From assembly GCA_936432065.2 (NCBI GenBank), contig OW386293.2:103375795-103439794 (forward strand): a stretch of DNA of 64,000 bases, written 5' to 3'. Each line of letters opens with the position of its first letter. Position 1 is the first letter of the stretch. A model generated the notes under the pieces. That model was given only the letters and a program-made list of their open reading frames with translations. It did not search any database and was not told the DNA's origin. The DNA comes from Rutpela maculata (taxonomy: Eukaryota; Arthropoda; Insecta; Coleoptera; Cerambycidae). The translations under genes and the position numbers were made by a program. Below are positions 10,775 through 21,469 of the stretch, in pieces.

Positions 10775-10882
10775 GTTCGCTACATAATTCTTAAGCGTGT
10801 AAAAAATGTCGGCGTCCTTGGCAGTGTGGTAAATATCAAAGACGCCGGCATTTTTTACACGCCTAAGAATTGTGTAGTCCAC
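10775..10882. repeat. Short hairpin element F5
   Basis: Arms of about 42 bp (10775-10816 and 10841-10882) are inverted copies around a 24 bp loop. They include GCGTGTAAAAAATGYCGGCGTC. It lies inside the mariner-like element, about 110 bp from its right TIR. Confidence 0.8.
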
Positions 10883-11062
10883 TTTACAATTGAACGAGAA
10901 TTCAAATCTTTTATTTCATCGTTTGAAACTGAAAATATATTTTAAGTCCGGTCCTGTGTACTGCTCAACCGCGCCGACGGTACACTAACCAAAAGCGGGC
11001 GGTGTCCTTTACGCTTTTTTGCGAGTTTTATTATATCGTTGAATTATATACGGAACCTACTA

Positions 11063-13140
11063 GAGTTAGTCTTAAAAATCATCAGTTCTATGCATAAGTA
11101 AAAGTTGAATTTAACTTTACTATGATTTTTCAGCAGTAAGCGATTAAACTAAGGCCCTGACTGACGCACGCTTCGCATGTTCTCAATATGGGTGTTACAG
11201 TTATGTCACGACAATCTTTGAAGCGCGGTTCCTCTTGCTAGAAAAAGCAAAAGCACATGAATAACATTTTTTGCTAAAATACTTCCTAAGCGCTCTACCA
11301 TGCTCATGATATTCGATGATTTTTTAATTTTTACTCGGGAATGTACGAGAAAACTGAATGAAGACGAAAGTTTTAGTTATAGATGGAGCATCCAAATCGA
11401 CAAAACAAAAATTCATTTAGTTGCAAATAATTTTTCTCTGTAAGGTTTTATTGCGTCAACCCGTTCTAACTTCGATGCCACTCGCTTCGCTTCCCCATAT
11501 TGTTTCTTTGACCAACAAAAAAGGAGAATGCACCATGCAAATTTTAGATTTTCAATTAACTTACAAGATCACTCGAAATTGAAATCGATTTTAGGCCATA
11601 TTTAGGCTACTTTAAAGAAAATCAAGCCCAAAAATCATCAAAAATTCGTTATTGGACAAATATACATGAAAGACATAGTATTTAACACACAGCTTATTTC
11701 GTAGTATTTTCGTAGTATGAAATTTAAGGTGAAGTGCCAAAAGTACCAACACTTCATTTGTGGGGGATCAAAATCAGGTGCTTAAAGTATTTAATTATTT
11801 AAGTCAGTTTATTTACGGATGTTTTGCTTGTGCGTTTAGTATTGTATTGAAAGCTTATTAGATTTAGAATCAAAAAAATGTTTATCAACTTGCCCAATGA
11901 TAGCTAAGCAACCAGCTATGCATAGGATGTATTGAAATCTATTTGAGATCTAACTGCCTGCACAGTTGACTAATATTTAGATAGAGAACGTTAAAAAAAC
12001 ACTGTTGAATGTAAATTTTGCAACTATTTTCCGCATAAAATTTAATTGGTCATATTTTAGTTATTAAGCACCTAGCCGTTATGTGTTTATTAGATGCAAT
12101 CGAAAGTAATCACTTGTTGCTGGTACAACAATTATCTAGCTTCCAAGACTAAATAAATGCATAATTGAAGTTATTTGCTATGCTTTCGTTTCTTTTCGAC
12201 TCGCCCATTTAATAGTTCCCGCATATCTAATATTCCATTAGCTTGTGGCTCTTAAACGTCATACGTCCACTTAGCCGATACATTATATCATCGCATCTGT
12301 GACTTTTAATTAGTTAAGAATTTGCAACAAAACAAGAGTATGTACAACCGTTATTTTCCATACTGTAATTAAGTGGGATGAATAGGAATTATTTTAATGT
12401 CTTATTTCACCTGGGTGCTATTGAGGTATTAAGTATTTAGCAAAAGTTCGCAGAGATTTAATGATGCAGAAAATGTATCGGCTGTTCCCCGGATTTCATT
12501 CCTCAATGGATGCATTGTTCAAAAATCTGTTGTGTCACTTGATATTATTGTATGGAGATTATGTAGTGGACACGTAATGTGGCAGGTGTTTGAAAAGTGT
12601 TTATGTGATGGTTTGGTGATATGGACCTGATAAAACTATAGATGGACTCTTAGATGGTGTATCCGTTATACATTTAATTGTCAACAAAAAAAGATTTGGG
12701 ATTTACACGAGTGGGGTGCACACATTGTATGTACTTGGTTCACGTACGTGGCTAGGGCGTTATCATCACAATTAATTTTATTATTGTAGGTTTATAATCG
12801 GCACATAATCTTAAACAATAATTTTTCTTCATTCTCGACATCACTGGAGTTTCCCATGATGAATGCGAATTGCTCTAATGTTCCATATTCTTCTAACCAT
12901 CATCTTTATCCCCTTCCTCATTAACCTTCACTTGATTTTTGCTATCGTTTTTATCGTCTATCGTTTTTTACTACTTAAACACACACTTTCGATATGTTAT
13001 ATTGCAATTTCTGATAACCAGAGGAGCGGCATAACATGTATCAGCTTTATGGTTAGTTTTACGACAGCGGAAATATTTCCCTGATAACTGTTGCACGTTT
13101 ACAGGAAATTTTCTTTCCATTTAATTTTGACGTTTTGTTA
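11063..13140. other. Anonymous AT-rich sequence
   Basis: I find no coding region, RNA gene or clear repeat except a short match near 12646 to the start of the window. Confidence 0.4.
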
Positions 13141-14285
13141 AATTATTATTATCATTATTTTTCGGTTTCCCGCTGCTGGGCAGGCCTTCCGTGGCCTCCG
13201 ACACCTCGCGGTAGCTGCGTCGTCTAGTTCATTACAGCCACTCCCCACGACCGCGACCTGTGGAGTTAGTGAATGTAAAGACCTGAATCATGTGCCCTAA
13301 GCAGACGAAGGGACCATCTGGCCAGTCAACCATTCTGCCGAATTTTGACAGGCCGGTATGATCTTCAATTCTGAGAGCAGCGAAGGCTTCATCCCTCCGA
13401 GTACACCGATTATTAGGACGACCATCTTGATCGAGTAGTCTCGGTACAGCACTTGGAGCTCGTACAGGAGATCACGATATGTAGTCTGTTGTTCCTCCTC
13501 AACAGGTGCTGAGAATTCGATTAAAAACATCACTTTGTTCTGAAGGTCGAGGAGGACTATGTCATGCTTGTTAGCTTGAATTAGTCTGACAGTCGGGGAC
13601 GAGTAGACCAGTAAATTCGGCACCTTTTGTTCTCGACAACGGACTCAATATCTCCGGGGACGTACGGCAGCATTGGTGTTTGATTATTCCGTACAAGTGC
13701 CATATATGGTATTCAATCACTCGTAAAGCCGCGTTATGGCGGTGGCTGTAGGCCGAAATCGCGTATATCGGTCATGCTGAAGGCAAATACATCAGCGATT
13801 TCAGCGCCAGACGGCAGGTCCTGTAGTCAATATCAGGGATCTCTACACCCATTACGCGGCTTCGGTAGACAAAGGTATTTATTACACCATCCTCACAGGC
13901 CACAATGAATCCCTCGGTCTCCGACTTAAGCCCAGCTAAAACTAAACAGGCGAATGTCAGCCTAGTCGATAAACCCGATGTTTTTATAGTATACATCGTG
14001 CATTGGTTTATCGACATGCTGCCTAAACAGACTCTCCTGATCGGCAGCTTTTATTTGGGTTTTCATATGAGTTGGTTGAAGCTCAGTGATTGACTCTGGG
14101 TCAGCACCGCGTCGGCCACCTCGTCTGACGTCGAATACGAGACCAAGCTCATCTGCGGCACTTTTTTCTGCCTTGAGCAATCCTGCGCCCACCCTTGCTA
14201 TTTCATGATCTCTCACTAATAGCAGGAGTGGATCCGAGCTCTTGAGGATGTTACATGTCATACTCAGTACTACTGTGCCATGCAT
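13141..14285 (-). pseudogene. 3' end of a LINE resembling the R2/RLE lineage
   Basis: Read from 14285 down, three frames join into the C-terminal part of a retroelement polyprotein. 14285-13962 ends in KAADQESLFRQHVDKPMHD. 14017-13772 has SETEGFIVACEDGVINTFVY followed by a degraded zinc-finger-like IDYRTCRLA. 13623-13297 has HDIVLLDLQNKVMFLIEFSA and VVLIIGVLGGMKPSLLSEL. In relatives I remember, this tail is a CCHC-like motif followed by a PD-(D/E)XK-like region (D...IE(F/I)xxP, then VPVVIGALG), found downstream of the RT in R2-like elements. The minus-strand 3' end runs into AATAATGATAATAATAATT at about 13157-13139, a plausible tail. It is GC-richer than its surroundings. RT is absent. Clade assignment is tentative. 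Confidence 0.6.
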
Positions 14286-14289
14286 ACAT

Positions 14290-14829
14290 ACATTTTGTTA
14301 ACGTCTGGTAATTTTTTGAATTTAAGCATTCAATGAAAATTCTTGCACATAGTTGATTATTTTCAGGTGAGAAGTCGTCGATTTGTTTTAATTTTACATT
14401 ATTATCTAGACGTTGTAAATAGCAATCAAATGATTAATCTGCTTCATCGTAAGGATGAAGCTGTTCACTACCTAAGTAATCTTCCTTGATTTTCTAATTC
14501 ACTCATTTTTTTATACAGTAAAAATAATTGTGATTGAATTTGTTGTATTATATTTATTATTTGTTGTTGCATTGACAACAAACTACTATAAAAGTAATTA
14601 TTAATTAAAATATAAAAACATAACAAACTTAAAGTCGTTGAAGACAAGTTCATGTTTCATGTATCTTACTTCAAATTCTTCAAGGTACACCTCTTTAAGA
14701 AATCTTTATGAGACATTTTAACACTAAAATCCTTTAAGTACTTCTTCACTTTTTCGAAATAATAATATATAGGTTCCTTTAGAAAATTAAACAACCTTTT
14801 TAATATTCTGTTTACTGACGACACTACGC
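14290..14829. other. Anonymous AT-rich sequence
   Basis: No supported feature. Low-complexity AT-rich frames only. Confidence 0.4.
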
Positions 14830-15190
14830 TAGCCAAGAAAGGACCCCGCAGAAGCCTTATGAGAAATGGCTTTAGGTCAAACTCTTTGGAACTCTGAATT
14901 CTGATGTGTAGAACCTAAAAACCTAACCTAAGAACCTAAAAACTTATGGTTTTGAGATATAGTCCAATGAAGTTGGACTTCACGTACATTCTGCAGCAAA
15001 AAATAAAATCCCCCAGCCCCAGCATAGTTAAATCCTTATGGGAAATGGCTTTCAGTCAAACTCTTTGAAATTCTGGATTCTGGTAGTTCTTGATGTGTAG
15101 AACAAAAGTTCTCAAGGGCATCAAGTCCTGAAAACTTTTGAGATCTAGCCCTCTGAAGTTGGACTTTAGGGCATTCTGCAGCATAGAATA
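14830..15190. repeat. Two-copy tandem repeat, period about 179 bp
   Basis: CCTTATGAGAAATGGCTTT at 14855 recurs as CCTTATGGGAAATGGCTTT at 15034. The following bases also repeat: GTCAAACTCTTTG, ATTCTGATGTGTAGAAC, GAAGTTGGACTT and CATTCTGCAGCA. The copies have diverged by substitutions and small indels. A TATATGTA microsatellite follows (15186-15250). Confidence 0.75.
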
Positions 15191-15249
15191 TATGTATATA
15201 TGTTTATATGTATATATGTATACTTGTATACTTGTATGTGTATATATAT

Positions 15250-16750
15250 TTATTTAAACTTTTTTAATTAAACGTTTTTTTAAGTAATTGCCAAATTCTA
15301 TTTCAATACATTTTTCTTGCTTTATATATTTTTTCGAATTTCTATTGAATCAAATGTTTGATATAAAAGTTACTGACCAACATTTCAATTTTATTACTTA
15401 TTTGCATTTTACGGTTGTTTAAAAAAGTTCTGAATGTGAATTATTTTCGACTTAAAATATAATTATTATTGTCAAAAAACGTTTAAAACCAATTAGTATT
15501 TATTTTTTATTTAAAGCATCAAATGATTGGTTATATTGTAGGGTATATGTATAAAACTTAATTGAGTAAAATGATTTTTTCAAATAGTGTCAACAAACAT
15601 TTTAATTTTTGTTACGTTTTTATATTTGTTAAAATCTTTCGATGGATTAGAATGACCGTAGTTTTTTAAATTAAACTTTTCACAACTTTGTAGCATTTTA
15701 TACGTTGCTATTACTAACTTAAACATTAAAATATTTGAATTGAAATATTTTATTTAAAATTAATAACTTTTAAATGTTTGATGAATAGAAATGTTTGTTG
15801 AATTAAAATGTTTCATTTAAAATTACCAACACAAAGTATTCGACAAACCTTTTCACATTTGTTAGTAATTTTAAGTCGAATATTTTAATTTTTGTCGATA
15901 ATTTTAAATCAAACACTTTAAATAAACAAACATAAAAGTTCAAAGAATTTTTTTATTTAGTGAAGAAAATATTGCACAAAAAACATTTGAAACATATTTT
16001 ATTTCAACAAAAGTTTTTAATACACAACAAATGTAATGAAAATTAAAATGTTTGTTGAAAATTGTATTTAAAATATTTTTATGCAGCGAAAGTGTTTTAA
16101 TCATCAAAATATTACATTTGAAATTTTGATTAAAACTGTTAATGGCATTAACGTTTATATTAATTAACAAAATGCTTTAAAATATCATAAAAATATAATA
16201 ACTATTTGAATTAAAATGTTTGTTGACAATTTTCGTTTTTAACATACCTATTATTTTACAAACTCTTTATATCATATTATTAAAGAACCAATTTTTTGTC
16301 GACTAATGCAGTTCAAAAAAACTATATTTTTTGCAATTGTCTTTTTAAATAAAAAAAAACAAACTATTTTCTGATACATATTTCTATGATTAATAGTTTT
16401 CAAATACTCAAAACAAAATAAGAAATGAAATGTTTGTCCATTATTTTAAAAATTAATGTTATTTTATATATTTGTTATTTAACTGAAATAAATTCAGAAC
16501 ATGATAAGAACAATAGATATTATTCTGCTATTTTATGTCTTTGCATAAATTCTCAATAATTAAATTGTTTGTTAAACAAAAGAAATCTAAGTTAGTCATA
16601 TTCCAAACGCAATTTTACTTTTAGCTTAGCAAAATATATAAAACATTTTAATGATAATAAGTGAAACACGTTTTACATCCTAAAATATTTCATGATTTTT
16701 TCAATTTTCTTGTTAAATATGTAAACGATGTTTCATATAAAGCCTCGATC
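15250..16750. repeat. Very AT-rich region with a recurring AAATGTTTGTTGA motif
   Basis: The motif AATTAAAATGTTTGTTGA or close variants appears near 15788, 16045, 16213 and 16428. Its reverse complement appears near 15590 and, degraded, near 15380. The spacing is irregular and both orientations occur, so this is not a simple satellite. No coding sequence is supported. Confidence 0.45.
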
Positions 16751-17340
16751 AAACTATAATCTGTCGAAGGTATATGAAATATTTGTAATATTTTAAATAC
16801 TAGGTACCGTTTGCTAGAGATTATTTTCCTAAAATAATCACTTTCCTATTTTGAAAACCATTGCGAATAAATAGTCTCGCTTATAGTTGCTATATAGATA
16901 AATAATAAGCTTATCTAAATTGCTAACATGGTTATTTCACATATAAACACGTTCGGATGGCAGTTTAAGTACCACAACCGTCAAGCTAGTGACAGCGCTA
17001 TGGGCACCATTTCGAGGTGCGCAAAAGGCCTACAGATATTCTTCTTTTGTAAGATTTGCACTGATAATCTGTGGAGTCATTTGAAGTCTGTTAAAAACGT
17101 GAATTGTGAATTTTTAGGCGAACGACGAAAAGTATACTACATCTGCAACAGAGCCACGCCTCAACTATTAGTATTACAAAAACATGCTAACTTAATCCTC
17201 TTCACTGTTTAAATGAACTATTTTTGTCCTAAGATGTTCCAGTACCTATTTTGGAAAAACTGTTTTTTAGAAACCTCTAATCGTATTCTTTCTTTTATAC
17301 ATTCAAGATTTTCGGGACTATTAAAAAAATAATCTAATGG
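16751..17340. other. Anonymous sequence with a 94-codon open frame
   Basis: An open frame at 16928-17212 (+) has scattered cysteines but no motif I recognise and no poly(A) signal close by. I do not call it a gene. Confidence 0.3.
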
Positions 17341-17960
17341 AGTCCGTCTGTCTCTCCGTCCGTCGTGTTTCTTTTAAGTTAAATAACTTAAAAGAAGAAA
17401 GTCTGGTTTATTCAAATTGCACAATGAACTAGTGTTAGCTAGCGGAAGAACCACAGTGTTTTTGAAAAAAAATTGTCAGTAAATAAAAATGTTATGAAAT
17501 ATGTTATGAAAAAAAAAAAAAAAATACACGTGAAGAGTGTTGTAATCTTTGATAAGATTGTAAGTTTAAGTGCCATACTTGCAATTTTAATGATCTTCCG
17601 ATGATACCGTCTTGACTGTTGAAACGTTGGTCAGTGTACTATGCTTTGTGCTTATAGAATTTTATCAAAGGTGTTACAACACTCTTCACCTGCATTTTTT
17701 TCATAAAATGTTTCATAACCTCTTTATTTACTGATCGATTTTCTGCAAAAACGTTGGGGTTCTTCTTCTAGTCAACACTAATTTATTGTCCAAATAATAA
17801 AACCGGACTTTACTCTTTTAAAGTATTTAGCTTAAAAGAGACATGACAGACGGAGTGACAGACATTTTAAAAGTTGTTGCGAATTCTATGATAACACAAT
17901 GATATGATATTTTTTTCTCTACGAGCGATATTTACAATTTTTTAAATGTGTAAAGATGGC
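17341..17960. repeat. Hairpin element F3 built from family-A sequence (copy A3)
   Basis: The left arm (17341-17575) and right arm (17640-17872) are inverted copies of a diverged family-A segment: GTCCGTC tract, TCTTTTAAGTTAAATA, GTCAGTAAATAAA, GTTATGAAA and GTGAAGAGTGTTGTAA, in mirror order. The loop is about 65 bp. The right arm continues into the normal family-A end to about 17960, then into the repeat shared with 5995-6110 (here 17953-18055). Confidence 0.7.
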
Positions 17961-18055
17961 GACGTGAGCGAAAGAGATAGAGGTGGGAAATTTTAGTATG
18001 TTTAACAGTGGGCCTTAATGAGTATCGCTGCCAAGTTTCAAAACTTTAACAGTTT

Positions 18056-18395
18056 TTTTCCGTCAAACGACGAAATTTGTTCCAATTTGACGGACTGGGC
18101 CTATTACATGAAGTGAATATGTTGTGATTATTTCCCTCATAAATTATAGACCAATGACATTTCGTGATTTTTTAAATTTCAACCAATGACAACAGTTTTA
18201 CACTGAATAAAGGCAAGCTAAAAATTACCAGCGAATAAATTACCTCTAGCTTTTAAATGCACATAATTGATTTAATTTACTCTCAATTGGACTAAAAACA
18301 AAATAAAATATATTACAAATTCAAGAATTATTATTTTTGTTTATAATAAGTACTAAGTACCAACGGTGTATTTATGCAATTTTACAAAAATATTT
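18056..18395. other. Anonymous AT-rich sequence
   Basis: No supported feature. Confidence 0.4.
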
Positions 18396-18797
18396 TTAAT
18401 ATCGGGGGCGACGTAGAGGCGACTTCAATGTGAATATCAGTCGATATTCCGTTGAAGCAACGTCGAGAGCGGTTAGTACTTGGATGGGCAACCCACCTAT
18501 CTTGGGAAATACAGCGTTCTCGTCCCACCATCTAGAGGCTTGTATATCAGTGTATACTCGGAAGTTACGTAATTTCAGATGAGGATTACGTAGTGGATAT
18601 ACCATCCTTCGGAGGGGATGTAAAGCAGGCGGTCCCTTGTCTATTAAATGTTAGGCAAGTAAAAGATCCCTACTCTTCTTAAGGGAAGAGGTTCGGCAAA
18701 ATTTCCAGGTTGGGGGTAGCTCGTCTCCTGGCGTCGGTGATAGGCCCTGGTAGCGGAAATAGGCCGACGCGTGACGTTAAATAGTTAAAAAAAAAAT
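18396..18797 (+). mobile_element. 5S rRNA-derived SINE with poly(A) tail
   Basis: Bases 18448-18510 follow the 3' part of 5S rRNA: GTTGAAGCAACGTCGAGAGC, then GGTTAGTACTTGGATGGGCA, then CTTGGGAAATAC. These cover the internal promoter (A box, intermediate element, C box) that lets RNA polymerase III transcribe such SINEs. A GC-richer body of about 280 bp follows and ends in a 10-base A run (18787-18796). The body does not match the other 5S-headed SINE at 45303-45475. The left end is uncertain. It may be a 5S pseudogene joined to unrelated sequence, but the A tail favours a SINE. Confidence 0.7.
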
Positions 18798-18799
18798 TT

Positions 18800-19061
18800 A
18801 ATATCAAATTGTCAGATTGTCAATCACGATCGCGTAACAAAAGTCAAATAAGCATCTAGCGCGTCCGTTTCCATGCCTATGAAATAAAAGTTTTTAGAAT
18901 GCGTCGCCGTCAATTAATTAATAAGGAAATTCAAATTTTTCCAAATCAAAAATGAATCGTTTCCGGAAGATAGAATTTGTTAAAATTAACAAAGAAAAAA
19001 AGTACGTAAGGAATTTGTTCACTTGGGAAATAATCTTGATCTCTAAAATTTATCACACAAG
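18800..19061. other. Anonymous AT-rich sequence
   Basis: No supported feature. Confidence 0.4.
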
Positions 19062-19221
19062 GCGGGTAGCTATATTTTTTGTAAAATTTTGCTTTTAAGC
19101 AAATGTTCTCGACTTAATAATTTACACAAAAAAGTCCTCGACCTTCGATATCAGACTTTTAAGGTAAATTATTAAATCTCTAACATTTTCTAAGCAAAAT
19201 TTTACAAAAAAAGCTACCCGC
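19062..19221. repeat. Short hairpin MITE, 160 bp
   Basis: Inverted arms 19062-19126 and 19164-19221 begin and end with GCGGGTAGCT / AGCTACCCGC. They share TTTTGTAAAATTTTGCTT and AATAATTTAC. The centre is about 37 bp. No coding capacity. Confidence 0.75.
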
Positions 19222-19675
19222 AGTTTATCCGATAAAATTCAGAGCTCTCGGGATATAACCTGTGAATATTTCAAAGTACCTAATATTAAAAATAAGTAAT
19301 ATTTCATTGCCATTCTTATACTGCTACTAGTGCATTACTTCATTATTTACTTTATTATTGTACGTTTAAACCTAATACTACGACATTGTTCAGAAACTTA
19401 CCAACTTCTGTTTTGATTTGAACCACGTGGCTTCACTCTGAAAAAGAAAAACATATTTAGTAATATTATTATTATTTGATTATTTAGTGGACATTCTCAA
19501 ATTTTATTTCAGAAAGTTACTTAGAACTATCGCAAAATCCAAATTTAACGAGAACTGAAAGTAGATTAAATTGACTATCAATCTAATAATTTCTACTTTT
19601 CAACCAACATTGTTCGTGCAGATCTATTTTTACTTACTTTGTATGCATCTTAGTTAGTTTGTATGTTAGTGTGTT
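19222..19675. other. Anonymous AT-rich sequence
   Basis: No supported feature. Confidence 0.4.
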
Positions 19676-20318
19676 TAGTTCAAATCTTATAAGCCAATTT
19701 TGAACCTACTTAACGGCGTCCAATTGTACAGAAATATTGCATACACCTATAGTTCTGATGACAATACAATAATATAGTACCAAACATGTGTTTTTTAGTT
19801 TTAACACTATAATTTGATCGAATGTGTATTCACTCAGACGTTGAATTCTAAGACATAGTGAAGGATCCGATATTATTTTAATTAAGGATAACGCAATGAA
19901 CATAAAACGAATTAAGATGTAACTAAGAATTTGAAAATAAAATTAAATGTATAAGAAACTTTTCAAAAACAAGCATAACTTACTTTTTTCGTTTTAGTAC
20001 ACCTAAATAATAATAAAATCCTGTTTTTAAACAGTGTTTTTTACATTTAATTTTATCTTTAAATTTTTGGTTACGTCTGAATTATTATTTATTCATTGCA
20101 TCGTCCTTACTTAAAATAATACCAGATCCTTTGTCATTTCTTAGAGTACAACATATGAGTGAATGCACTATTCGATCAAAATATAATGTTAAAACCAAAA
20201 AACACACTTATGGGCACCATATTGTTGTATTGTCACCAAAGCTCCAGATGTATGCAAAATTTCAGCTCAATTGGACGTCGTTAAGTGGTTCAAAATTGAC
20301 TTGCAAGATTTGAACTAA
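19676..20318. repeat. Hairpin element F4, about 275 bp arms
   Basis: The left arm (19676-19950) mirrors the right arm (20040-20318). TAGTTCAAATCT, AATTTTGAACC, ACTTAACG, GTCCAATTG, TTTTGATCGAAT-like, GAATGCA/GTATTCACTCA and AAATTAAATGTA recur inverted. The loop is about 90 bp. Open frames on both strands are mirror shadows of each other. Confidence 0.75.
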
Positions 20319-21037
20319 ATATAGTACCTAACTGTAAAAAATGAGAATTATCAAGGTACTTGTAAATATTTAATAGCAGATAGGGATTTTTCTCTTAAGT
20401 TTAGTTTCGGATTTTGCCACTAAAGTTTCACTTGTAATCTCTCAAGTGCTTGAATTTTTAAAAAAAATTCATGTACGAGAAAAGTTGCCTGCAATTAATT
20501 CATGCACGCGGGGCATTCGGCAAGGAAATTTCATACCTAAATGAAATAAATACTAATTCCAACTGACATTAAGATTATTCTAAGATATAACAAGGTATAA
20601 GATTAGTAGGCCATACATGGATTTTGTTGACAAAATGACAGAAACGCATCGGAATTAGTATTGTTGTGTCATAAGTTATAAGTATAAGAGTTAGTAAAAT
20701 GTCGCGTTTTGGAAATAAAAGTAAAGAAAATATTAGAAAATAATATCTTTTTCATCCATTTTAGTTTCAAAAAATTACTGAAAATTGTTTAAGGCAACTC
20801 TATTTGAGTTGTGAAATAAGTTTTGTTCACTAAAATAGGTGGAACATTGTTTTTTTTAGTTTATTCTCGTGTTTTATGCACATGGTATAGCTAAGTTTCA
20901 GCACATTATAACTTAACAGAGATGGCTTGGAAATAAAACTAGCTATTTATCATTATTTCATTGACAGTTTAACCAGTGTAAGCTTAATATTTCTATTGTT
21001 GAAGTTGTGAGGTTTTTAAAGAATAATATAATAAAGG
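20319..21037. other. Anonymous sequence upstream of an orphan ORF
   Basis: A 14-codon frame MSRFGNKSKENIRK starts at 20699. It contains a donor-like GTAAAG, so it could be a first exon of the ORF at 21038, but nothing confirms that. Confidence 0.25.
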
Positions 21038-21388
21038 ATGCAAAAAGAACAGAAATATACATTATGCACATATTGTGATGAACTTTGTGAGGTTAAAAAA
21101 AACCATCCAAAATTGAAATACTTACCATACCTGATTGAAAAGTGTAATATGGACGAACAAGAAAATGAGAAGTCATTCAGCGTAGTACAAAGAAAGCTAC
21201 TGGAAGTTTCAACTAAGTTTTCGCGAACTAGAAAAGATAAGTTAAATAAAATTGTTTCAAAATATTATATTTATGTAGTAAAGTATAGACATTTAATTGA
21301 TATAGATTCTTCACGGATGTATTCACCATTGAAACGTGAGGAGTTTTTAAAGGATTTTCAAACACATTTGAAATATTCAGTATCATAA
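21038..21388 (+). CDS. Orphan ORF, 116 codons, with a downstream poly(A) signal
   Basis: I do not recognise this protein. It starts MQKEQKYTLCTYCDELCEVK, with three closely spaced cysteines (C-x2-C-x3-C) near residues 10-16. The rest is lysine-rich and hydrophilic, without membrane segments (SVVQRKLLEVSTKFSRTRKD, then YRHLIDIDSSRMYSPLKREE). An AATAAA poly(A) signal follows 75 bp after the stop (21463). Composition looks more protein-like than the usual chance frames of this window. It may be a terminal exon of a small host gene or a piece of an unknown element. No intron signals are certain. Confidence 0.3.
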   Translation: MQKEQKYTLCTYCDELCEVKKNHPKLKYLPYLIEKCNMDEQENEKSFSVVQRKLLEVSTKFSRTRKDKLNKIVSKYYIYVVKYRHLIDIDSSRMYSPLKREEFLKDFQTHLKYSVS

Positions 21389-21469
21389 TTAAACATGAAA
21401 TGAAAAGTTGTTTCACGAGCTCAATGATTTTTTTTTATAATTATCTCGTTTAATATGACAAATAAAATT

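Larger units (their letters stand above)
8261..11062 (+). mobile_element. Tc1/mariner-like transposon with about 68 bp TIRs
   Basis: The two ends are inverted copies: 8261-8328 and 10995-11062. They share the first 23 bp exactly (starting TAGTAGGTTCCGTATATAAT), with about 9 mismatches over 68 bp by eye. TA at each outer edge fits the TA target preference of Tc1/mariner. The DDE transposase relic (8767-9248) lies inside in the expected orientation. A family-B repeat (9466-10148) and a short perfect hairpin (10775-10882) are also inside. About 0.7 kb of the 2.8 kb is therefore later insertion, leaving about 2.1 kb, a normal size for this superfamily. Confidence 0.7.

Noticed and set aside
101..12668. 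Shared 22 bp ACTCTTAGATGGTGTA-type match at 101 and 12646 as an attachment site
   Set aside because: Too short, with one indel, and no element bounded by it could be shown. Probably part of a dispersed repeat.
13905..14093. Plus-strand frame over the LINE relic
   Set aside because: It is the antisense shadow of the better-supported minus-strand retroelement reading.
18448..18510. Functional 5S rRNA gene
   Set aside because: Only the internal-promoter half matches, the 5' part is altered, and the sequence runs into a SINE-like body and A tail.
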